Shown here: in pieces, positions 44,292 to 51,940 of the stretch
Position numbering within the stretch: position 1 is the first letter of the stretch
Layout of the letters: the number at the start of each line of letters is the position of its first letter
Source: Lepidurus packardi
Taxonomy: Eukaryota; Arthropoda; Branchiopoda; Notostraca; Triopsidae
NCBI GenBank assembly: GCA_023053545.1
Contig: JAKZAN010000355.1
Coordinates: 1-64,000, forward strand
DNA length: 64,000 nucleotides
Reading direction: 5' to 3'
Translations under genes and position numbers: made by a program
Notes under the pieces: model-generated
Told to the model about the DNA's origin: nothing
The model's input: only the letters and a program-made list of their open reading frames with translations
Database searches by the model: none

Positions 44292-45772
44292 GCCAGTTCC
44301 TTATAGGCGTCAGCCGCCGACATATCGCCGACTATCACCTGCTCCACCGCCGACAGGCCGTAGCCGTTCGCTGCCAAGAACCGCAGGTACGACGAAGTGT
44401 TGTCACGGCTCGGGCTACGCCACGCATCCCGGGGAGTTGCGAACTCCAAGGAACCCAGCGTCACGCCCAGCAGGACAACCTCAGCTCTAGCGTCAGTGGC
44501 ATGATCCAGCAACTCCCCTGACCGAATGTCGGCACCCAGCAACTCACTGGCGACATCCCCGCCCCGCTGAAGCAGGTACGGGTCGGAGACAAGGCGCTCA
44601 GCGATGAACGTAGCCGTCCCCTTCGGTGCGGTTTTCCGCTGCAGCAACTCAGTGATGAACTTCCGCCGCACCGCCATTGCGGCATCGCCGGCCTTGTTCA
44701 GCGTGATCAGCCGTTTGCGCTCGGCCTTCTCCGACGCCTTGCGTTCCAGGTCATCCGACGTCAGATCAGCTGTCCGTGATATGCCGGTTGCGTGCCAACC
44801 GCTAGCGGTCAGACCTTCGGCTTCCAGGTTGACGCAGTAGTACGCAGAAGGAACCCACTCGACCTTCTCGACAACTGAATCGCAATGCAGCATCCCCTCC
44901 GCGGCCTGCGCCTCGGGGTCGCTTTCGGTCGCCCAGTCGATCAGTGATTCATTGACAGGATTTCCATCCGTGTCGGTGAACACCGCTTCGTCGCTCAGGG
45001 TGATCGCCCAGTTGCTCGGGTCTTTCACCGCCGACTCGTCGGCAGGGTTGCCGTCAGCCGTCAACAGCGCGTGTAACGGCACCAACTCGGCGGCGATAGC
45101 ATCGTTCACACTAAGCACCGAGAAGCCCTTCTCGCGGAACGGTGCCGCGGCTTTCTCCCGCTCAGCGGCAGCCATGCGCTCTCTCCGCGCACGCTCTACT
45201 TCGTGGTCGAAATAGTTACGGCCGACCGCCCTCATCAGACGACCCACGACAACATCGTCATCCTCGAACTCGGCGATCGCCGCGGCCTCGTCCAGCGTCA
45301 CTGTGCCGGAAACCAGCGCAGACATCGCCGTCTCCGACTCGCCCACCGCCCTGGACTTCTTCACCCGTTCCGGCGACACTGACAGCCGCTTGGCGACCTT
45401 TGTCATCGACAGGCCGGTGTCCAACAGCTGTTGGATACCCTTCACCCGGTCCACGGAGTTCAGTGACATCCGGTGATCGTTCTCCACGATCTGCTGCGAC
45501 AGCCGTGTGGCGGTGTCCAGATCGGTGTCAGCGATGTAGACCGGGATGGAGGTCAGCCCAGCCTCACGAGCGGCGAGAGTACGCCGCTGACCGGCACGCA
45601 CCTTCACCTTGCCGTCCTCTCGCACGGCGACCACAGGGACGAGTACGCCCTGCTCTTTGATCGACGCGATGAACTGCTTTGTGAGGGACGCTTCCGTCCT
45701 CACATTCGCCTCGACCTCGATCTCGTTCGGGTCGAGATGTTCCAACACTCCAGTTGGCAGTGATGTTGTCAC
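44288..45772 (-). CDS. ParB/Srx-domain HTH protein (494 aa)
   Basis: The N-terminal ParB/Srx domain is residues ~12-95: IEVEANVRTEASLTKQFIAS, QGVLVPVVAVREDGKVKVRA and GQRRTLAAREAGLTSIPVYI. The box GERRxRA of CTP-binding ParB reads GQRRTLA here. ENDHRMSLNSVDRVKGIQQL (97-116) and HTH LSMTKVAKRLSVSPERVKKS (121-140) complete the ParB core. The C-terminal ~330 residues are phage-specific. Such proteins bind inverted repeats and can spread on DNA. No ParA is nearby. It is the best candidate reader of the 19-bp palindromes (inference). Large for a phage ParB. Confidence 0.85.
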   Translation of the reverse strand: MTTSLPTGVLEHLDPNEIEVEANVRTEASLTKQFIASIKEQGVLVPVVAVREDGKVKVRAGQRRTLAAREAGLTSIPVYIADTDLDTATRLSQQIVENDHRMSLNSVDRVKGIQQLLDTGLSMTKVAKRLSVSPERVKKSRAVGESETAMSALVSGTVTLDEAAAIAEFEDDDVVVGRLMRAVGRNYFDHEVERARRERMAAAEREKAAAPFREKGFSVLSVNDAIAAELVPLHALLTADGNPADESAVKDPSNWAITLSDEAVFTDTDGNPVNESLIDWATESDPEAQAAEGMLHCDSVVEKVEWVPSAYYCVNLEAEGLTASGWHATGISRTADLTSDDLERKASEKAERKRLITLNKAGDAAMAVRRKFITELLQRKTAPKGTATFIAERLVSDPYLLQRGGDVASELLGADIRSGELLDHATDARAEVVLLGVTLGSLEFATPRDAWRSPSRDNTSSYLRFLAANGYGLSAVEQVIVGDMSAADAYKELA

Positions 45773-46131
45773 TTCTTATTACCTTCTTCCTGTGGGGTGG
45801 CGTTGCAATTTGCAACACCGTAGGCCGGCAGCTCGTATCCGTTTTTGGTGAGCCACCAGTCTGTTTCACTCCATGCCGTATCGACATGGAAGCCGTTATC
45901 GACAGCAAGAGCGCCGGTACCGCAGCACTGGCAGCCACCGGAAATGCCGATGTCCTCTGCGACGCCGGGCGGAACTTGCCACCGAACCCAATCCTCGCCG
46001 TCCAGCCGATAGACCAGAATGGGCGTCAACCACGGCAGGAGTTTTTCCATGTGCCGGTGATCGTTGGGGCGCGGCGCCCGTACCAGAACCGTCGGTTCCA
46101 GGTCGTGATGATCAGCGCGGATCAAGCGCAC
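45769..46131 (-). CDS. Protein of unknown function (120 aa)
   Basis: GTG 46131 with AAGGGGAATACAAA upstream. WLTPILVYRLDGEDWVRWQV, then GGCQCCGTGALAVDNGFHVD, with three Cys close together; near the end GVANCNATP comes from palindrome copy 15. It overlaps the ParB-like start (GTGA). Confidence 0.6.
   Translation of the reverse strand: MRLIRADHHDLEPTVLVRAPRPNDHRHMEKLLPWLTPILVYRLDGEDWVRWQVPPGVAEDIGISGGCQCCGTGALAVDNGFHVDTAWSETDWWLTKNGYELPAYGVANCNATPQEEGNKK
45800..45818. repeat. 19-bp palindrome copy 15 (spacer AATTT)
   Basis: One proximal mismatch (GCGTTGC), inside the 120-aa gene just before the ParB-like gene. Confidence 0.88.
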
Positions 46132-46289
46132 TTTGTATTCCCCTTCTTTTGATGGTTAACCATGTTGCAGATTGCAACATGATTTCCTTTCCGGCACTCC
46201 CACCGCATAGCACGGCAGAAATACGCTGACGAGCAGCGGGCATAGGCTGGGTAGCCGGGTATCGGAATGCAGACTTCTGCCTCATCCAC
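46122..46289 (-). CDS. Cys-rich small protein, NUMOD4-like fragment (55 aa)
   Basis: GTG 46289 near the upstream stop. CIPIPGYPAYARCSSAYFCR recalls the start of NUMOD4 (IPGYxxY), but no nuclease follows. The C-terminal part NHVAICNMVNHQKKG carries palindrome copy 16. May be a stand-alone DNA-binding piece. Confidence 0.5.
   Translation of the reverse strand: MDEAEVCIPIPGYPAYARCSSAYFCRAMRWECRKGNHVAICNMVNHQKKGNTKCA
46162..46180. repeat. 19-bp palindrome copy 16 (spacer AGATT)
   Basis: ATGTTGC / GCAACAT: the outer pair is changed on both sides, so symmetry is kept by compensating bases. Coding in the 55-aa gene. Confidence 0.9.
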
Positions 46290-46500
46290 TGACCACCTCG
46301 TACGGGTCATGACCCAACAGGATCAAGGTGCGGCCGTTGTCCCACTTCACCCCGATCTGGCGGGTGTACTCGCTGTTCCACTGGCCGATCCAATTCACCG
46401 TTCCCTCAGTGCCGACGGGAATGGGATAGGGATCGTCCATGTGGCCGGTGACCCGTACGCGATCACCGACCTGGACGGGCTTCACCCCTTCGGATGCCAC
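46282..46500 (-). CDS. DUF4314-like protein (72 aa)
   Basis: VQVGDRVRVTGHMDDPYPIP, then VGTEGTVNWIGQWNSEYTRQ and IGVKWDNGRTLILLGHDPYE, matches the small SH3-like DUF4314 family common in actinophages and Gram-positive bacteria. Function unknown. Confidence 0.75.
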   Translation of the reverse strand: MASEGVKPVQVGDRVRVTGHMDDPYPIPVGTEGTVNWIGQWNSEYTRQIGVKWDNGRTLILLGHDPYEVVSG

Positions 46501-46823
46501 GACGCACCACCGTCATGTGAGTGCAAGCCCGACGCCACGACACTCTTGTCGACAGTCCGGCCAGCCAGTCGTTCGGCCTTGGCAATTGCCAACTTCGCCT
46601 GGTGCGAGCCACGCGCCATGATCGCCCGATACACACACGCATCGGTCATGCCATCCCTGACATCTTCGGGGATGCCAGTGAACGTGATACCGCCCTGTCC
46701 GCCGATCCTCACACCGACACGGCCGCTAGCCAGCATCCCATCGACCTGCTGGCTGCGTTTCCGTAGCTCTGCGGCGCGCTGAGCGATCGTCTGACCCTTC
46801 TTGAGCTTCGTGTTACACGGCAT
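46482..46823 (-). CDS. Conserved actinophage protein (113 aa)
   Basis: ATG 46823 near the end of the upstream gene. MPCNTKLKKGQTIAQRAAEL, then ACVYRAIMARGSHQAKLAIA and VVASGLHSHDGGASWHPKG. The C-terminal H-S-H-D-G-G-x-x-W-H pattern is common in unannotated actinophage proteins. Function unknown. Confidence 0.65.
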   Translation of the reverse strand: MPCNTKLKKGQTIAQRAAELRKRSQQVDGMLASGRVGVRIGGQGGITFTGIPEDVRDGMTDACVYRAIMARGSHQAKLAIAKAERLAGRTVDKSVVASGLHSHDGGASWHPKG

Positions 46824-47640
46824 CAGACACCTCCTCGAAGTCGAGGTCCATGCTTGACGGCTGCCGACGAGTCTCAATCACCGTCTCCACCGGCGCAGGA
46901 CTCTCGAAGTCCAACGCACGACTGAACCGCTCATGCTCGATCACCACCTCGTCGGTGGACATCCCGAAGTCCAGGAACGAACTGCGAGCCACACCGATCT
47001 TGGCGATAGCCTGCCGGTCAATCTCGATGGCAGCCTGCTCACCGGACGCGACGATCTTCCGAGCCGCAGCACGCGCCGTGTTGACGGCGGCAGCCACGTC
47101 GGCGTTCGCCTCCGGTGACAACATCTGGCCGATGTCGAGCAGCTTCGCGCAAGCGGCACGAACCTTCTTGACGTCGAGATTTTTCAGACCGTCCTGCATC
47201 TGCGCCATGAACTTCTCCGTCTCGGAGAACAGGGCGCGGGCAGCCTCAACGTCGTCGGCGACAACCTCGCCGCAGATGACGTTGATTTCGACGCGGCTGA
47301 ACACTGCCTTGTCGTTGAACTCGGTGCACAGGACGCGAGCCTCCTTGATCGCCTCCTTGAGGTCGCCGCGGCGATCCAGCGGGCACAGCGGGCCATGCGC
47401 CGTATCGGCGCACAGCCTGGTGATGAGGTAGCGCGCTCGGTTGGCTACCTGGCTCGCCAGCTTTGCCTCGGCCGGGTCGAACACGATCTTTGTGGTGGCC
47501 CACGACGATCGTTCGGTGCCCGTCTCGGTGACGTGGGCGCGTTCGATGTCGCGCTTCTGGTACGAGCGGTTGCCGGACTGTCGGGCATGGACGCTGACCA
47601 GCAGGCCGGGACGGATGGTACGGATGTTGATGTCACTCAT
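46813..47640 (-). CDS. Helical protein of unknown function beside the AAA ATPase (275 aa)
   Basis: ATG 47640 with GAGGAAACAGTA upstream; the longer frame crosses a palindrome. MSDINIRTIRPGLLVSVHAR, SWATTKIVFDPAEAKLASQV and long helices (EAARALFSETEKFMAQMQDG). It may partner the AAA protein, as the order is kept with an ~60-nt gap. No catalytic motif. Confidence 0.66.
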   Translation of the reverse strand: MSDINIRTIRPGLLVSVHARQSGNRSYQKRDIERAHVTETGTERSSWATTKIVFDPAEAKLASQVANRARYLITRLCADTAHGPLCPLDRRGDLKEAIKEARVLCTEFNDKAVFSRVEINVICGEVVADDVEAARALFSETEKFMAQMQDGLKNLDVKKVRAACAKLLDIGQMLSPEANADVAAAVNTARAAARKIVASGEQAAIEIDRQAIAKIGVARSSFLDFGMSTDEVVIEHERFSRALDFESPAPVETVIETRRQPSSMDLDFEEVSDAV

Positions 47641-47672
47641 TACTGTTTCCTCATTTCTTTTCAGTGGTGGAA

Positions 47673-47691
47673 GTGTTGCGTTTTGCAACAC
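47673..47691. repeat. 19-bp palindrome copy 17 (spacer GTTTT)
   Basis: Perfect copy between the AAA ATPase stop and the 275-aa gene start. Confidence 0.93.
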
Positions 47692-47699
47692 CCAGGTAA

Positions 47700-49412
47700 C
47701 TAGAAGTCCAGCGTGCGGACATTTTTCTGCGCCTGCGGGGTGCTGACATCGGGTCGCGTTGCCAGCCGGGCACGGCTCGACCACGCCGTCCGAAGCTGCT
47801 CGATCTTCTCCGATGACGTGCGGGACAACGGAATGATCTTGTTCGCCGCGGTCACGATGTCGTTCGTCGTGACCTCGCGCGCCCCGTCAGCGAACGCCGA
47901 GAACATGGCATCGTGTTCGATAGCCGCAGCGACCTCAGCGCCGGTGAACCCAGCCGTAGCATCGGCCACGGCGTGCAGGTCGATGCCCAGCTTCTTGGCA
48001 TCACGCCCATTGCTCCGCAACGTCGCTACAGCGATAGCCGCACGCTCCGACTTGGTGGGCAGGTCGATGAACCAGATGTCGTCGAAACGGCCCTTACGCA
48101 GGAACTCCGGCGGCAGTGCAGACGGATCGTTGGCTGTCATCATCACGAATGCCTGACCGGAACGATCGTTCATCCACGTCAGGATCGCGCCCAACGCATC
48201 AGAAGAAACGCCACCGTCAGAACTGCCGGATGTTGCACCTTGCAACGCCTTCTCAACCTCGTCGATGTAGACGATGACCTGACCGATAGCGTCGATCAGG
48301 CTGAAGATGGATCGCAACCGGGACTCCGACTCGCCGACATACTTGCCTTTCAGGGCGTTGATGTCGAGACGCATCACCGGCCAGCCCCACTCTGAGCCGA
48401 GGGCTTGGCAGGACAGCGTTTTACCGCAGCCGGAAACGCCGAGCAGCATCACACCCTTGGCGAGCTTGAGGCCGTAGGCGCGGGCTTCCGGTGTGAACGT
48501 GATGCGAGTCCGGGCCATCTCCTCCTTGAACAGGTCGAGTCCACCGACAGAATCGAACCCGCCGGGGCGAGGCTCGTAGTACGTCAACGCCGGTTCGCGG
48601 TTGATGAGGCGTTTCTTCTCTGCGCTGATCGCAGCCACGTCGATGTTGCCGCCTTCGATCAGCGACCGGGCGAACGTGGTCTGAACTTCCAGCGAGGACA
48701 GACCGACGGCCGCATCTACAGCAGAATCGCGGACGCCACCCTTGCTGAGAGCGTCCTTGACCCTGCTCTGAAGCGGATTGGTGTCGCTGTTCGGCAGCAC
48801 GCTGATCTGATTTTCCAGGATCTCGTTGATCTCGTCTCGGTCAGGCAGCGGCCAGTTGATGACGTCGAGTTCACCGTTGGACAGGGCCGGCGGCGGCGAG
48901 TCTCCTGAGGACACGATGATGATCGCCTGAGCCACGTTACGGGCTGTGCCTGACAGTCCATCGGGGCGCAGCATGTTGCGGATTTTCCGGAGCGTCACCG
49001 CACCGGCAACGCCTTCCAGCCACGGGCCCAAGTCCCGCAGAATCCAGACGTTGCGGTCGGTGTCATTGTTGGAGATGTTCGCCTTCGACTTGTCCTCGAT
49101 CAGCTTGAGGATCTCGTCGGGGCCTTCGGCGGCGTTGTAGTCGGGGTTTCCCCGAACCGGGGAGCCGTCGATATCGACCGCGCCGTTGGCGATGTCCCAG
49201 ATGCGGGGCCGATACCCGGCCTTGGCGATAGCCGGAATCAAGTCCTGCTCGGTGCGGGCCTCGTCCTTGCTGACGATCCAGAAGCCAGCGCAGCGTGCCC
49301 TGAGAGCGAGGGTAATCGCCTGACCGGCGACCTGACCCCTAGTTGGGGTGTTGCGTTCTGCAACAGGCACTTCGACTACAACGGGTGCTTCGACTGTTTT
49401 TGCGTTGGGCAT
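47700..49412 (-). CDS. AAA+ ATPase, Ycf46/FtsH-like (570 aa)
   Basis: Residues ~20-280 are a degenerate N-terminal domain as in Ycf46-like proteins (FWIVSKDEARTEQDLIPAIA). The AAA core has Walker A GVSGCGKT (325-332), Walker B VIVYIDEVEKA (from 389), sensor-1 MMTANDPSALP and arginine finger FLRKGRFDDIWF (about 438-449); the lid follows (FTGAEVAAAIEHDAMFSAF). It should form an ATP-driven hexamer that remodels protein or DNA complexes. Palindrome copies lie at the N-terminus (copy 19, VAERNT) and in the core (copy 18). It opens the operon behind promoter B. Confidence 0.87.
   Translation of the reverse strand: MPNAKTVEAPVVVEVPVAERNTPTRGQVAGQAITLALRARCAGFWIVSKDEARTEQDLIPAIAKAGYRPRIWDIANGAVDIDGSPVRGNPDYNAAEGPDEILKLIEDKSKANISNNDTDRNVWILRDLGPWLEGVAGAVTLRKIRNMLRPDGLSGTARNVAQAIIIVSSGDSPPPALSNGELDVINWPLPDRDEINEILENQISVLPNSDTNPLQSRVKDALSKGGVRDSAVDAAVGLSSLEVQTTFARSLIEGGNIDVAAISAEKKRLINREPALTYYEPRPGGFDSVGGLDLFKEEMARTRITFTPEARAYGLKLAKGVMLLGVSGCGKTLSCQALGSEWGWPVMRLDINALKGKYVGESESRLRSIFSLIDAIGQVIVYIDEVEKALQGATSGSSDGGVSSDALGAILTWMNDRSGQAFVMMTANDPSALPPEFLRKGRFDDIWFIDLPTKSERAAIAVATLRSNGRDAKKLGIDLHAVADATAGFTGAEVAAAIEHDAMFSAFADGAREVTTNDIVTAANKIIPLSRTSSEKIEQLRTAWSSRARLATRPDVSTPQAQKNVRTLDF
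48230..48248. repeat. Degenerate 19-bp palindrome copy 18 (spacer ACCTT)
   Basis: ATGTTGC / GCAACGC within the AAA core, next to the Walker B region. The inner TGTTGC / GCAAC is intact. It could be chance. Confidence 0.55.
49348..49366. repeat. 19-bp palindrome copy 19 (spacer GTTCT)
   Basis: In the 5' part of the AAA gene, read as VAERNT. One outer mismatch. Confidence 0.9.
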
Positions 49413-49446
49413 GTTCCTACTTTCTTTTTCGTGGGGGGATGGAGAG

Positions 49447-49465
49447 GTGTTGCATTTTGCAACAC
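49447..49465. repeat. 19-bp palindrome copy 20 (spacer ATTTT)
   Basis: Perfect copy in the AAA operon leader, about 35 nt downstream of the promoter B -10 box. CCCCCACGAAAAAGAAAG follows on the minus strand. Confidence 0.93.
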
Positions 49466-49499
49466 TGAAATGAGGGCAGACTTCGACCCTCTAACTACT

Positions 49500-49528
49500 A
49501 TTCTACCAGGTCAGAGCCATTTTGTCAA
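49500..49528 (-). promoter_or_regulatory. Promoter B for the AAA ATPase operon
   Basis: Minus strand TTGACA (49528-49523), 17 nt, TAGAAT (49505-49500). The spacer ends ...GACCTGG, shared with promoter C. Confidence 0.85.
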
Positions 49529-49542
49529 TAGGGTAAGAAGCG

Positions 49543-49632
49543 TTACGGCGGCAGCTACCGTTCGGATATTTCTGCGATTCCGCATGAACCGGAACCCATC
49601 CATTAGCCGAACGGGAGTAGCTGCCGCCGTAA
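49543..49632 (-). repeat. Long imperfect inverted repeat (23-bp stem with bulge)
   Basis: Arms 49543-49565 and 49607-49632: a perfect 16-bp outer stem (TTACGGCGGCAGCTAC / GTAGCTGCCGCCGTAA), a 3-nt bulge, then a 7-bp inner stem (CGTTCGG / CCGAACG) around a 41-nt loop. It lies between the secreted-peptidase gene stop and promoter B. It could be a terminator, a structured RNA or a replication element. No U tract follows. Confidence 0.7.
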
Positions 49633-49645
49633 AGCTTTCCTTTAC

Positions 49646-49993
49646 CTAGAACACGGTGACGTGAACATGGTTGAAGTGGTCAGGCACTCGCCATAGGACG
49701 TACTTGACGCCGAACCGGCCTGACTGGGATTTCACGTCAGCGGCGATGGTGTCGCCGAGGCCCATGCTCCCAACCATGATGTCGATTGCGTGCCCGGATG
49801 GGTGATCGGGCAGACGATCACGCCTCACCCCTCCGATTGACTGCACGGCGGGATAGTTACCCGAAATGTAGTTCGCCAAAGCTGCGGCATTCGGGGTGAG
49901 GCCACCGCCTCCCACAAGCGGGACTGCGTTGGCGGTAGGGCATGTGATTAGTGTCAGGGCTGCAAGAACGCTCGCCAATCTGCTTTTCATCAT
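49646..49993 (-). CDS. Secreted LAS/M15-like peptidase-fold protein (115 aa)
   Basis: Signal peptide MMKSRLASVLAALTLITCPT ending near ANA. The mature domain contains DHPSGHAIDIMVGSMGLGDT and VLWRVPDHFNHVHVTVF, the same H-x2-G-x3-D and H-x-H pattern as in the tape measure protein. This domain occurs in secreted actinobacterial proteins, so host capture is possible. It would act on peptidoglycan outside the membrane. It is the last gene of the ligase operon. Confidence 0.8.
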   Translation of the reverse strand: MMKSRLASVLAALTLITCPTANAVPLVGGGGLTPNAAALANYISGNYPAVQSIGGVRRDRLPDHPSGHAIDIMVGSMGLGDTIAADVKSQSGRFGVKYVLWRVPDHFNHVHVTVF

Positions 49994-50056
49994 CTAAACA
50001 CCGTGTCACGTTTTGATAACGGACACGGAAAACGCGAGGTTAGGCAGCGTGTCCGA

Positions 50057-50329
50057 TTAGACTGTTGCACTTTGCAACGCCTTCACGTCCACAAACGACA
50101 CGAAGAATCCCGGCAAGGGAACCGGCAGACTCGGATTAGTCCGGTGACGCAACTCGTTGACAGCGTTTTTGTCACCCGCAGACGCGAACGCCCACAAATC
50201 CGAGACGGACATTTTTCGGTAGGTGGTGTCGATGTCGCGCACAAACACCTGTCCATCCCGGGGCGGGTACAGCACCTGGACGTGCCTATCCGGCCCTGCC
50301 ATCGCAACATCGCCCGGTTTCCACTGCAT
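50057..50329 (-). CDS. Protein of unknown function after the ligase (90 aa)
   Basis: ATG 50329 in TGATG overlap with the ligase stop. MQWKPGDVAMAGPDRHVQVL, then YPPRDGQVFVRDIDTTYRKM, suggests an SH3-like fold. Palindrome copy 21 overlaps its last codons. Confidence 0.6.
   Translation of the reverse strand: MQWKPGDVAMAGPDRHVQVLYPPRDGQVFVRDIDTTYRKMSVSDLWAFASAGDKNAVNELRHRTNPSLPVPLPGFFVSFVDVKALQSATV
50062..50080. repeat. 19-bp palindrome copy 21 (spacer ACTTT)
   Basis: Degenerate outer bases (CTGTTGC / GCAACGC), at the 3' end of the 90-aa gene. Confidence 0.75.
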
Positions 50330-51393
50330 CACCGGTCGCCCTGCTTGAACTTCATCTGGCTAATGATGCACTCGCTGGGGAGAATATCGTCCCGCACACC
50401 GAGGTACACCGGCTGGTAAATCCTTCGACCTGCCGTTGCATAGAGGTACCGAATCTCCACGACGTCGCCGGCCTTGGGGATCTCCTTGTTCGGCGGAATG
50501 GCGCAGTCACCGACATAAACCCACTTCTCGCCGTCGAAAAGGCTCACCGACACCGATCGCTTGTCGTTGATCCGAGCGACAATCGCGGACAGCGTTGCCA
50601 CGAACTTCAACTTGAGCTGAGGCCCGCCGAAGCTGGGCCTGCCGGCCCGGTACGGAGAGTCGAGCCGCTTGAACACCACACCCTCGGCGTTGGCCTGTCG
50701 CAGCCTCAACAGGTTGTCTGCCTTATCGACGGTATCCGTCCATGCCTCAACAACGCGGATCGTGCCACCGTTGCGAAATGCAACACCCGCCAACCCCAGC
50801 AGCCGGTAGCGATTCTCTGCATCCACACCACGGATGTCTTTGCCGTCGAAGCTGAGCAGATCGAATGCGTGGTAGACGTTTCCGATCACCTCACCATCGA
50901 AAGTGAAGTCCTGAGTGATGCAGAGAGCGGCGTCCACAAGAGACTGGGATACGGCGGTAACAACACCCAACTTGTTGATGCCCTCGACCACAGTGCCGGT
51001 TTTCCGAAGGATCAGACGGCGGCCGTCCATCTTCTCCTGCATCATCCACGCCGGGTCACCGACCAGAGACACGGCTTGCCGCTCGTCGATAGTGTTAAGT
51101 AGCTGCGGCTTCACGTCCGCGGCGACCTTATTGACGTTGGACTGGTACGGGGTGCCAGCCGCGCCCTCGGTGTAGCCTTTGGCCTGCTTCTCGTTCACCA
51201 GCCTGGTAAAGATTTTCTCGGCTGCCGTCAGCGCCACCGGGCTGGTGGTCTTGGTGCCGGTCGTCAGCGTCGAGTTGCGCTTACCGTAGGCGAAGTTGAC
51301 ACGGTAGCCGCCTTCATCGGGGTCGATGGAGGCCTGATAGACCTTGTCGGATCGCTCGTCGGTGTAGTACAGGGTAATGGTTTTGACCGTCAT
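50329..51393 (-). CDS. ATP-dependent DNA ligase with N-terminal WGR domain (354 aa)
   Basis: ATG 51393 with GGAGGGAAAAGA upstream. Residues ~1-75 form a WGR-like domain (YRVNFAYGKRNS, then EKIFTRLVNEKQAKGY). The ligase core starts near 90: motif I MQEKMDGRRL with Lys121 as the adenylation site, motif III FDGEVIG, IIIa YHAFDLLSFDGKD, motif IV AEGVVFKR, motif V LKLKFVAT. An OB-fold completes the C-terminus. It seals nicks or ends using ATP. WGR domains bind DNA ends in PARPs, so this fusion may guide the ligase to breaks. With Ku it could form an end-joining pair. Palindrome copy 22 lies in the gene as GVAFRNGG. Confidence 0.9.
   Translation of the reverse strand: MTVKTITLYYTDERSDKVYQASIDPDEGGYRVNFAYGKRNSTLTTGTKTTSPVALTAAEKIFTRLVNEKQAKGYTEGAAGTPYQSNVNKVAADVKPQLLNTIDERQAVSLVGDPAWMMQEKMDGRRLILRKTGTVVEGINKLGVVTAVSQSLVDAALCITQDFTFDGEVIGNVYHAFDLLSFDGKDIRGVDAENRYRLLGLAGVAFRNGGTIRVVEAWTDTVDKADNLLRLRQANAEGVVFKRLDSPYRAGRPSFGGPQLKLKFVATLSAIVARINDKRSVSVSLFDGEKWVYVGDCAIPPNKEIPKAGDVVEIRYLYATAGRRIYQPVYLGVRDDILPSECIISQMKFKQGDR
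50768..50786. repeat. 19-bp palindrome copy 22 (spacer GAAAT)
   Basis: Inside the ligase gene between motif IIIa and motif IV. One proximal mismatch (CCGTTGC). Confidence 0.85.
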
Positions 51394-51554
51394 TCTTTTC
51401 CCTCCTTCTCAGCCTCGATAGCTTTTTCCAGCGAAGCGAACAGGCCTTGAAGAACCTGGCCGAACTCGGCGCCATCCTGCGCGGCGTCGAGCGCCTCAGG
51501 TAGCGTGCGCTTGCGTTCCTTATTCTTTATTTCGCGTGCGTGCGAGTCGGTCAT
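51390..51554 (-). CDS. Small charged protein upstream of the ligase (54 aa)
   Basis: ATG 51554 and TGA in ATGA overlap at both ends. MTDSHAREIKNKERKRTLPE, then FGQVLQGLFASLEKAIEAEK. Helical and charged; function unknown. Confidence 0.6.
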   Translation of the reverse strand: MTDSHAREIKNKERKRTLPEALDAAQDGAEFGQVLQGLFASLEKAIEAEKEGKE

Positions 51555-51940
51555 TTTCCAGCCGCCGGGATCACGGTGCCGCCGCCGGTGGCCGCAACGT
51601 CGAACGCCCTATGCACCAGCGCCGTCAGATCGGCAGTGGTCACGACATTGCTGTCACTGACATAGGCGATAGTTTCGCCGTCCCTGTCGTAGATCCCCAC
51701 GGCATAGCCGAAGCTCACGCCCTGACTCTGCGCCTCAATTCGCTCGTCCATCGGACTGAGGGTGTCCTCCGCGTCGGTGATAAGGAGGTGGCCGTTTTCA
51801 ACGGTGGCTTCCAACGCCATGCAGCCACCGCCCGTGTGATAGGCGCAGAACGGTGTGCCGAACTCCGCCGTCAGCGCGGCGGTAGCCTCGCGGTAGCCCT
51901 GCTCGAAGCGGTCAAGATAGGCAAAGTAGCGGTCGGTCAT
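51551..51940 (-). CDS. TGGGCMALEA-family protein, copy A (129 aa)
   Basis: Shares HTGGGCMALEA and the surrounding beta hairpin with the upstream neighbour: EFGTPFCAYHTGGGCMALEA, then GVSFGYAVGIYDRDGETIAY. A tandem duplication. Unknown function. ATGA overlaps on both sides. Confidence 0.65.
   Translation of the reverse strand: MTDRYFAYLDRFEQGYREATAALTAEFGTPFCAYHTGGGCMALEATVENGHLLITDAEDTLSPMDERIEAQSQGVSFGYAVGIYDRDGETIAYVSDSNVVTTADLTALVHRAFDVAATGGGTVIPAAGK

Noticed and set aside
46122-46289. Homing endonuclease from the NUMOD4-like start
   Set aside because: Only about 15 residues resemble NUMOD4 and no HNH or other nuclease motif follows.
47700-49412. AAA ATPase as the ParA partner of the ParB-like protein
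   Set aside because: The Walker A and arginine finger fit AAA+ hexamers, not the deviant Walker A of ParA.
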